A stretch of DNA of 25,173 nucleotides from assembly GCA_004335635.1 (NCBI GenBank), contig QAXH01001192.1, positions 1 to 25,173 of the forward strand, written 5' to 3'. The translations under genes and the position numbers were made by a program. This document shows, piece after piece, positions 11,601 to 19,099 of this stretch. The first letter of the stretch is position 1, and every line of letters starts with the position of its first letter. Below the pieces are notes generated by a model, which was given only the letters and a program-made list of their open reading frames with translations, ran no database searches and was not told the origin of the DNA. This DNA comes from Chloromonas sp. AAM2 (Eukaryota; Chlorophyta; Chlorophyceae; Chlamydomonadales; Chlamydomonadaceae).

Positions 11601-14600
11601 AACAGCCCTAATCCGACCCAGGTCGTTGATAAGGTCTCAGTTGTGGTTAAGCTCTCAAGTCTTTTTGCAGCATGCTTTCAGTAGTTGTGCGTGAAGCGCT
11701 CAGGACGGTGGACGAGAAACATCAGAAACGTGGTTTGTAACATACACTCAGAAACGTGTTTGCAGACACGAGTTTTTGCAACATGCACTCAGTAACTGCC
11801 TTAAAATACTAGGCTATATTCAGACAATCAGTCATCGATAATGTGCCTTCCTGTGCTTCTGCAGGTTGCAGACGGCTGGCAGCAGTACTCTAAGCCAGGA
11901 GCACAGGGTGCGAGTTTGGAAGCAGACAGCCTTCCTTCAGACCTGGCCACATCGCCCCCCCCGGCAACCCGCCCGCCAGCAACCTTGGATGCAGGTAATG
12001 ATGGGGAGTTTTCTGGGGGGTTCACCAGCCTAGGCGACTGTTACATCAATGCCTGGGCGACCGTTCTTGACTCGCTTGTAAGGGTGATGACGGGGGTTTG
12101 GGCTTTGCAACAGCAGTCCGTTGCCATGCGAGTGTGATGATTTTGTGTGTGGCCATCTTCTGTTCGACTCGCCAGACGACACAGATGTAAAAAGACGCTC
12201 ACTCAACTCACTCTCTCACTCACTCACTCACTCACTCACAGGCACCGCACATGCCTTGGACAGCACGGCTTCAACCTTGGACCATGCCGACAGTCCAGTG
12301 GAGGATGTGGCATCGGAGGTTGGGTTGGATGAGGAGGAGGCCGCAACGTTTGGCACCGCTAGCAGCGGTTACAAGAAACCGTTTGTGCTTTTATCCTGCT
12401 TTAAGTGGGAGATGCGCAAGGGATGGGACGTGCTGCTGGCTTCGTACCTTCAGGTGTGCTCTCACAGGGGGCAATTGTTACAATGCATCACCATACCGAT
12501 CCTGGGTTTTAGTCGGGTAATGCGACTCGGATAGGCTTACTGCATAATCTTCAGTATTTGGTGCGCAGATTCCTCTCGGGCTGGGGATAACAATCACAAC
12601 TCGGATCGGGATATTTGACTAGGATGTGTTTTCCACAGAGTCAGTATCCGACCAACATCGGTATCCGGACTAGAATAGTAAACCACCAGAACTCAGGATT
12701 GATACCTGTTGCGGTATGCGTACGTGTTCGGTACAATCAGAAGGAACTGGATGTGGTTTCGCACAGCCACTGGCACTCGATGTAACAGTGGCTGTCAGGT
12801 GTGTTAACAGAAACTGATTGGTATCCTAGCCGGCAGGGGTGCAGGGCACCAGGCATGTTCCACCTGCCCTGCCACACGCAGGAGTTCACATCGGATGATA
12901 ACGTCGAGCTGTACATCCTGACTAAGCCGTTTCTAACGGGTAACGACTTTCGTGGCGACATGCAACATTGGGTCAAGGAACACCTCAACCTCACAGCGGA
13001 GCAGGAGGCAAGGCTGCCCACGCTATATGTAATCTCCAGCCACTTGACAGACGAGCAGTACTCGGGACTGTATAAGGTGCGAGATGCAGGCAGGCAGGCA
13101 GGGAGCGGGTGCGAGGTAGGCACAGGAAGCAGAATCTGATTTGTCCAGAGGCAGATGCGATGGTGATGGTGTAGTGGAGATATGAGAGCAGAATGGGAGA
13201 ATGGGAGAATACTCGGGACTGTATAAGGTGCGAGATGCAGGCAGGAAGTGGCTCAAGTCGAGGGCGGCACAGAGGGCCGACCTGGGAGTATCCAGAGGCT
13301 GATACGGTGCTGATGGTGTAGTTATGGGTGGGATGGTGCAGGATGTCGTGCCTGTCCTGAAGAGCAATCCTGCACTGACGAGCACTGCTGTTGGTGCACA
13401 TGGTTTTGTGGCGAGCGGACCTGACAGGATTGGAAGTTACACATGCCAAGCCTAGTCCGACTCCGTGACTGTGCCATACCGGTTGTATTGCGCCACATAA
13501 CAGCTGCTTCCCTGCACCTCATGCGCGAAATGTGCGGTCTGGGAACTTTACCTACTGTACAACAGGTGGTATTGATACCTGTCTATCTGTACTTATGTGT
13601 GCGAGCCTGTTCAACAGGTGCAGAAGTGCACATTCATATCTCAGCTGGTTTGCAACACCTTGAATGTGCGCAGTCCGCTGACGCGTTCGTGATCGCCACC
13701 CGCGGCGAGGGCTGGGGCATGCCCATCAGCGAGGCGATGAGCATGGGGCTGCCGGTGGTGGTGACGAACTGGAGCGGGGTCACGGGCTTTGTGGACGAGA
13801 CGACGGGCTACATGGTGGATTACCAGCTCTCGCCGGTGCGTGTGTGGGGCAGCGGTCACGCTCTTGTGGTGCCGACTGATCATTTACATTGCAAAGAACT
13901 TGATTGCGTCACACTGACTTGTTAGTTGGTGATGAGAGGTCAACTGGCTTGTTGTGGTGATCGTTTGCAGAGGATTTCATTGCGCTCCGTATCTGTAGGA
14001 GCTTCTTACTTGCGCTCATGAGCTAGGTGCCTATCTTTCTAGGCTGCGATGCGTAAGCTGCAAATCGACAGCCATGTCTCTGTTGTTGCGGATTGTTGGC
14101 GATGTCTGTGTTGTTGCCGGTTGTTGGCGATGTCTGTGTTGTTGCCGGTTGTTGGCGATGTCTGTGTCGTTGCGGATTGTTGGCGATGTCTGTGTTGTTG
14201 CGGATTGTTAGCAATGTCTGTATTGAAGCGAGCTAAACGCACTTTCCGACGCACGAGCTAAACAACAATGATGAATCGATATCGGTGTCTGTGTTGAAGC
14301 GCAGGTGCCCAACGACCAGCCTTGGTGGTTCCGAGGCGCCCGCTGGGCTGACGCAAAGGTGGACAGCATGCGCGCACGGTTGCGGGAGGTCGTTTCCAAC
14401 CGCCGCGAGGCGCTGCGCAGGGGCCGGCAGGCGCGTGCACGCATGGTGGCGAAATATTCACCAGAGGCGCTGGGCAGGTTTCTTGGGAAGGAGTTCGGAA
14501 GGCTGAAGGGCCTCATAAGGTGCGGGGCGAGCGAGAAAGGGCAGGGCAGGTTTATCATCACTGAGCCCTGGCTGATGATGGCCTAGTAGGAGGGGATGCT

Positions 14601-16753
14601 GAAACAGGTAGTTCTAAAGGCGCCTTCATTTCTATGCAACTTAGCACCAGTAAGGAATCCAGTCGTGAGATGATGGTGACAGGTATCTATCCCTTGGCCA
14701 GGAGGCATTATGGAGCTGGCCATAATTGGCAACCACCGGCAAGCAGATCTTTCACATTACGTTACCGAGTGCACGTTTGTTGCAGGTCCGGCAAGTGCGG
14801 CGACAAGTGTCACAACAAGACATGGGTGGCCCCATTGGGCGATCGAAACCCAGACCACTACCGGGGCAACGAGCCTTTCATGGTGGTGAACAATCTGAAG
14901 GCGCGCCCGGGGCGCTCAGGACGCCAGGTAGGCATTGGGGTTTTCTGAAATCTAGAATCATCGGTTTCATTAGCTTTTTCTCGTCAGCTTTAGTCTTTCT
15001 CAGGCTGTACAGGTTCTTTGCAAATTACATGACGAACCAATTGAACGGTGCTAGAATGCAAACGGGACTGGGCATTGGTTGCTATAGAGTGCCATCTTGC
15101 GAGCCTTCGCCTTTTTATATTGCCTATCCTGACCCTTATGTCAATGGTTATGAATGTAGCTCATTTTGAACTTCAGTTTTACAAAGCTTCCATCTCTACA
15201 GCCCGACAAACTTCGAACTTATGGGTCAACCCTTCAACAAACCTCTGCCCAACTCTGGCCCTGGCCCTGCAGGACATGGTCGCTGTCGACACTTCCTTCG
15301 GTCTCAACGGCCTGTCGTCCCTCAACCTCAACAGCATGGTTGCGGCAGCCAACACAGCCGGCCTGCAACGGGCTGACGCATGGAAACAGATCATCGCAAA
15401 CGTCGGCAACGCGCACCGACCCGGAGCGGTGAGGGAGTGAAATCTTCGGGTCGAACATACCAGTGTTGCCGGTCAAGCTTGCATGCTGACACAGCAAATA
15501 GCTCGAACACTGCGAGATTGTGCTGCAATGCTGCAGTGTTGCCACTTACCAGCAGCCGCCTTGGCATCTCTGGTGCCGATGGCAAGCTGTGCTTCAACAA
15601 GTGTAGCTGAGACACTTTTTGTCAACGCCAGCCGTTTTTTCTTCTAGTGTTTTTTCGTATGTGTATTGTTGTAAGACCAAGCCAGGTTGCAGTGTGGGTC
15701 GCCATGGCACCTTGACACCAAATGAATCTCAACATCAACTTGTCGATCTGCTTGCAGGATGCTGGTAAAAATCCAGACGACGATGCAAACATTGATTCGT
15801 TCGACACAGCCGACCCCCACGACATGGCAGACTTGGAAAAGTTACCTGACGACAATTTGAGTGACCAGAAGAGACCGACACACGTGCAGCAGCCCGGTTC
15901 TGAAGGGCGGGATGTGACTGGAAATGGGGATGCAGTTAGCACAGTAGGTTTGGATGCGAGTGAGGCAAAGGCAGCCATCAGCACAGATAAAACCAAGCCT
16001 GCCGTGCGCACTTGGAAAAGTAACAGCAGGGGCAGCCAGATTGCACATGGAGGTCAGGCAGAAGGTACTGGCGCTGTCAAGCCCGACTCGGCAAACGACC
16101 AAGCAGGTGCAGCTGGGGCTGACGGCACGCGTTGGAGTGATTGGGATCGAGGACACAGCGGGAACGATGCGATTGCTGGGGCTGGTGAGTGGCAGGCGAA
16201 AGGCATGAGTGCATGGGAACGAGCACACGCTGACCTAGGGCCGGCAGGCGACCGGCATGGTTCTAGAAATCAAATGGGCAAGGGACGTTTGCATGTGGCC
16301 GGTTCCAAGGGTTTCTATCGTTGGCCTGCATCATCTAAGGCTGGTCAGCGAGCGTCCACAGTGCATGGTGCGTTAAGGGACAGCAGGCGGCCGGCTGTAG
16401 CAAGGGAGCAGGTGGTGGCTGCGAAAAGCGAACAGGAGACAGAGGACTTGCAAGCGGAGAAGGGCACGAGTGAATTGCAGCAGGCAGCTGAGCTTGAGCG
16501 TGTTGCTGGTTTGCTTGCGACACAGCAGTCTCAGGCAGGTCAGCAGCAGCAGGACCCGCACCAGCAGCAGGGCCAGCAGCAGCAGCAGCCAGGCGAGCAG
16601 CAGCAGCAGGGCCAGCAGCAGCAGCAGCCAGGCGAGCAGCAGCAGCAGCAGGGCCAGCAGAAGCAGCAGCAGGGCGAGCAGCAGCAGCAGCCATCGGCTG
16701 AAGAGCAGTACTCTCAGGAAGTGATCCGGCAACACCAGCAACTGTTGCAGTAA
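5671..16753 (+). CDS. Type II membrane GT-B glycosyltransferase (GT4-like) with split catalytic domain and Q-rich tail, 15 exons
   Basis: Exons (numbered 2-16, allowing for a leader exon): 5671-6843, 7236-7307, 7855-8021, 9001-9120, 9855-10007, 10384-10706, 10904-11400, 11865-11994, 12242-12453, 12882-13076, 13674-13835, 14305-14519, 14786-14927, 15273-15428, 15758-16753 (TAA). The exons called 4, 5, 6, 11 and 12 elsewhere start at 7855, 9001, 9855, 12882 and 13674. Phases agree throughout, giving 1570 residues. A hydrophobic helix, LVIVLAACLCNVLAFVFF, lies at residues 2-19, or after about 30 more residues if a leader exon is used. A low-complexity stem follows to about 440. The N-terminal Rossmann half (444-630) has WWFAPFFDRTSFGKEA, AIVVCHSLPPFW, GRAMAETD and NRMDEVWVPSDFSRD. 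The C-terminal half (923-1130) has PFVLLSCFKWEMRKGWDVLL and RGEGWGMPISEAM, whose E1026 and E1034 form the GT4 EX7E motif, then GLPVVVTNWSG. Acceptor and donor sugar cannot be read; Golgi/ER luminal action is inferred from the anchor. The exon 8 donor (11401) is chosen by phase. Residues 1140-1570 are an unrecognised extension with a CGDKC pair and Gln repeats. Confidence 0.85.
7973..8368 (+). repeat. Four-copy 106-109 bp tandem array spanning the exon 4 donor site
   Basis: The unit holds the last about 16 codons of exon 4 (TSFGKEAATLVLGMMR), its donor GTGAGGGGG and about 55 intron bases. Copies begin near 7973, 8079, 8186 and 8295. Donor GTs lie at 8022, 8128, 8235 and 8344. Only the first is joined to an open frame. 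Copies 2-4 translate without frameshift or stop as ASFGKETGALVQGVM, ASFGKEAATLVVGMM and ASLGKEAAALAQGVM. Each is followed by the same donor, but no acceptor precedes it. Confidence 0.92.
8735..8830 (+). repeat. Dispersed intronic repeat, copy 1
   Basis: This segment shares three ordered blocks with 12128-12241: gagtgtgatg (8739), gccatcttctgt (8769), and agatgttaaaagacactca (8799) followed by ACTC-type microsatellite. Block spacing is 30 and 30 bases here, against 22 and 31 in the other copy. Both sit near the 3' end of introns of the same gene, about 50 bases or less from a splice-acceptor sequence. The family is unknown; it may be a short interspersed element. Confidence 0.65.
8850..9058 (+). 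repeat. Duplication of the exon 5 acceptor junction
   Basis: The true exon 5 start (AG at 8999-9000; SGAVPESSIWTGTTQGN) is preceded 118 bases upstream by a near-identical copy (AG at 8881-8882; PGAVPKSSIWTGTTQGN). Each copy is preceded by a (TG)n-rich tract. The two match almost perfectly for about 53 bases of exon and diverge after ggcaact. The upstream copy then runs into a TAA near 8990 and has no usable in-frame continuation, so it is a pseudo-exon. Confidence 0.9.
9121..9854 (+). other. Intron between exons 5 and 6, with internal duplications
   Basis: The intron holds a duplicated block (about 9158-9195 and 9273-9310; words ctgtctgggtctggcaca and ctgtttgggtctgggaca, each followed by gatg and gtttatgtg). 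It also has an AT-rich patch of ATGTCYATAT-type repeats (9426-9530) and a decoy of the exon 6 acceptor at 9411-9437. No coding signal was recognised. Confidence 0.7.
9411..9437 (+). repeat. Decoy copy of the exon 6 acceptor junction
   Basis: The stretch cctgttgcag then gtcgaacatgtccatat matches the true junction at 9845-9871 (gctgttccag then gtggaacatgtccatat) with about three differences across 27 bases. The true copy opens the WNMSISAIVVCHS exon. The decoy meets a TAA codon in the same frame right after atgtccata, so it cannot serve as a working exon. Confidence 0.75.
10592..12369 (+). other. Low-complexity insert between the two Rossmann halves of the glycosyltransferase
   Basis: In coding terms this spans residues about 632-921 over four exons. 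It opens with a proline-rich hinge (PRPPPPPSPPPRPSPPP), then acidic Gly/Ala/Lys-rich sequence with three similar segments of the type GGGGADPDQ(K/R)A and QPAVDGKxT, and ends in a Ser/Asp/Glu-rich linker before YKKPFVLLS. In GT-B enzymes the hinge between the halves is normally short, so this is a large insertion at the domain boundary. The AA-repeat part (10904-11400) is itself internally duplicated. Confidence 0.8.
12128..12241 (+). repeat. Dispersed intronic repeat, copy 2, with (CACT)n tail at an acceptor
   Basis: The blocks gagtgtgatg (12130), gccatcttctgt (12152) and agatgtaaaaagac (12183) match the copy at 8735-8830. They are followed by a CTCACTCA-type microsatellite that runs straight into the acceptor CACAG (12237-12241) of the exon starting at 12242. 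The microsatellite thus acts as the pyrimidine tract of this intron. Confidence 0.7.
13059..13321 (+). repeat. Tandem duplication of the exon 11 donor junction
   Basis: The exon end tactcgggactgtataag plus donor GTGCGAGATGCAGGCAGG (13059-13094) recurs exactly at 13210-13245. The copies are about 151 bases apart. A downstream block, tccagaggcagatgcgatgg (13144), recurs as tccagaggctgatacggtgc (13291), so the duplicated unit covers most of 13059-13209. The first donor (GT at 13077) ends an exon in phase; the second (GT at 13228) is a decoy inside the intron. Confidence 0.9.
14074..14223 (+). repeat. 27-bp minisatellite just upstream of an acceptor
   Basis: About five and a half copies of a 27-base unit, gatgtctgtgttgttgccgg plus ttgttgg, with Y/R variants. 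The last unit ends tgtctgtattgaagcgag. Nearly the same word, tgtctgtgttgaagcgcag, forms the true acceptor at 14286-14304 before the exon starting VPNDQPWW. The array and the functional acceptor therefore share sequence. Confidence 0.9.
16535..16700 (+). repeat. CAG-rich coding minisatellite (Gln repeats)
   Basis: Part of the last glycosyltransferase exon. It encodes units of the type QQQQPGE and QQQQGQ between residues about 1499 and 1552. The reading frame is kept to the TAA at 16751-16753. Length polymorphism is likely; no function can be read from it. Confidence 0.9.
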
Positions 16754-18051
16754 TAAGAAAGCCAAGTCGGTCAGGAAGCTCGTCTGGGAGGTGCATGACA
16801 CGACATGACACGACACGACAGCAGGACGCCGGGCGGCAAGGCAGCAAGGCTGACCATAGTAGATCAATAGTGGCAGCAAGGCAGCAGAGTCTCAGCTGGC
16901 ATGCAGATGGTGAAAATAGCATGCCTCAGCAGCGGCAGGTCGCAAGTAAACCAAGCATGGTGGTGACGGCGGTGGTTGCAACCGAAAGGTTTACCGTTAG
17001 TCCCCATGCACCAGCCACGCCCATTCTGGCTGCCGATAGAGACTGAGAGACGTTTATGTGAGTGAGAGAGTGAGAGAAAGATGGGCGTATTGATTGCCAG
17101 ACAGCACACGTTGCTCCAGGCAGAGACAAGGAGAATGGACAGTCAGACTTGGCACTTGAGCAAGCTGTGAGTTACCTTGGCTTTGTGCATCGCTTTGCCT
17201 ACTGGGCAGTGGGGGCGCCTTGGTTCAAGTTTGCCCAGAAAAAGGCATCCGTGCCTGCACAGGCCAATACACACTGAGAGAACTTGCAATGAGGGATGAG
17301 AGAAGTGTGAGAGCGCCGCAGAAGCAGTGCAGAAACAAACACTGTGTGCGTGTGTGAGAGGGAGGTTGAGCGATCGACACATTGGTAGGCGTTTTAATGG
17401 CACACCGGCCTGTCTTACACTAGCTGGCACGTGCAAGCGGATCTTTTGTGTATGGCATCATCTCGCTGTGGTAGAATGGAATATGGCTCAGCCTTGGCTG
17501 TGCCTTGTTCCCAACCATTGTGATTATTGCACCTAGTGCTAGTGATCTATATTCTACATAGAATTGGCACTGTCTAGGTTTGCCTCATGCGAGTGATCTT
17601 GACTGGGCAGGGCTGGATACCCGCTTAATCTGTGCACCCCTTTCGAGATCACTGTTGATTGGGGTTTGCCAGCCAGCAGCGATCCTCCCAGGCTCTGCTA
17701 CCCCTGCGCGATTGATTACCTATCATCTATAACATAATGATAACCTTGCCTGCACACCTTGCCTGCCAGGCCATTGACACCATGCGTCCCCTTCTACCTT
17801 AGGCCACTGCATGGTAGTGCTCATGCTCATGACTTGATGTGCTGCACCCAGAAGGGCAGGTCTTCCTGCCCTCACTACCCTTGTGTGGGAACACTCCTCT
17901 GTGGAGCTTTGCGGTGAAGTGTGCAATCCCTTGGTGGGTGGCAGGGCTCACTTATTTGGTCATTCTTCCAGTCTCTGTATTCAAGCACGCGCACACCGTC
18001 ATCCCGACCATGCGTGAAGCACAAGTATAACGCACGAACACGCTTCTGCGA

Positions 18052-18056
18052 TGTAA
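18052..18056 (+). terminator. Candidate polyadenylation signal TGTAA for the glycosyltransferase gene
   Basis: TGTAA is the usual polyadenylation motif of chlorophycean algae. This is the first plus-strand occurrence after the stop at 16753, which would imply a 3' UTR of about 1.3 kb. A five-base motif is weak evidence alone. Confidence 0.3.
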
Positions 18057-18281
18057 GAGGTCATGACTTGATCCTCCGTGACATATGATTGGCCGGGAGA
18101 TCAGTTCTGGCGCATTCTCACAGTTATATATATAGGCATAATGGTGGTCACCAGACCCATCATGGGGTGTGATTCCCCAGACAGCTAAGGTCATATGGGC
18201 TAATCGAATACTATCCCGGGTGGAGATGGGGCCTGTCATCGGATCATCAATCGCAGGCGGCCAGAGTTGCAGCATAGGTAG

Positions 18282-18286
18282 TTACA
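18282..18286 (-). terminator. Candidate polyadenylation signal TGTAA for the TPR-like gene
   Basis: TTACA on the plus strand reads TGTAA on the minus strand. It is the first such word after the stop codon at 19100, giving a 3' UTR of about 0.8 kb. With the signal at 18052 it would leave the two convergent transcripts separated by a little over 200 bases. Confidence 0.3.
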
Positions 18287-19099
18287 ATGTTACCAAGACC
18301 TCACATTTTAGTGGCCGTGAGCAAACCAGGCCTGACATGAAGCAGCAGGCGTGCATGCATCTGCAGTGCGATAGAGCTCTGCACACGTGCAACTGCAACT
18401 GCGTTGAACAGCAACCAGGCTAGTGTCACTTGAACTGGCTGTTAAAGCAAAGGACAGGGCTTGGACATCAGTCTGTTGCTAGTAGTAAGCAAGGCTGTGC
18501 TATCCCTGCACTAGACAAGCTTCTACATGATAGGCATGATAGTGACTGGCCCGAGTCAACTGTTGCAAGCTGGCGTTAGCTCACCCCCCCACAGCACCGC
18601 TTTCCATACCAACATGGCGTGCGGAGAGCACATGAAAAAGGGCTGTCTCACCTATCAACACCGGACGTGCTTGTTGCCTTTGGGTGTGTTTTCCCTTCAA
18701 CAAGGGTCCAATTGATCTGTCTACATGATTGTTGTTTGACCCGTGTCGTCGTCCAATATGATACGTCATGGGGCAGCCGAGCAACCAACAGGCATGAACT
18801 CTGTATGCCTCATGCTGATTGTGATGAACGTCCATAGCAAAGCAGAAGGATGGCGTTCAGAGACTCCTGGTTATGTCATGGACTGAGCTTAAGCGGTGAT
18901 GAAAACACAACAAGATGCCTACAAAGTTCCAGGGATGACAACAAGTCCACTTAAAGAGCAAAGCAGAATGCCTGAAGCCTTGTGGGTAATTGCAGGAAAC
19001 CAGACCCAACCTGATGCGTTAAATGTGTGCATGCTTCATCGTGACAAGAGGAGCAGGGCCGCCTTAGGGTTGCATCAGTAATGAAAACTCAACAGATGC

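Larger units (their letters stand above)
16754..19099. other. Convergent intergenic region / 3' UTRs
   Basis: The stops of the glycosyltransferase (plus) and the TPR-like gene (minus) face each other across about 2.3 kb. I found no conserved coding frame, tRNA or transposon. Minor features are a cgacatgacacgacacga run near 16800, a GA-rich patch at 17041-17085 and a short TA run near 18124. Part of the region is probably 3' UTR, as long UTRs are common in volvocalean algae. Confidence 0.6.

Noticed and set aside
14074..14223. Regular 27-bp repeat considered as a CRISPR array
   Set aside because: Units are contiguous with no unique spacers, and the setting is a eukaryotic intron.
16335..16922. 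Leu/Ala-rich minus-strand frames opposite the last glycosyltransferase exon
   Set aside because: Reverse translations of the CAG-rich Gln-coding repeat; no membrane protein is supported.
16754..19099. Search for a small gene or RNA gene in the convergent gap
   Set aside because: No tRNA cloverleaf, conserved frame or splice-consistent coding segments could be recognised by eye.
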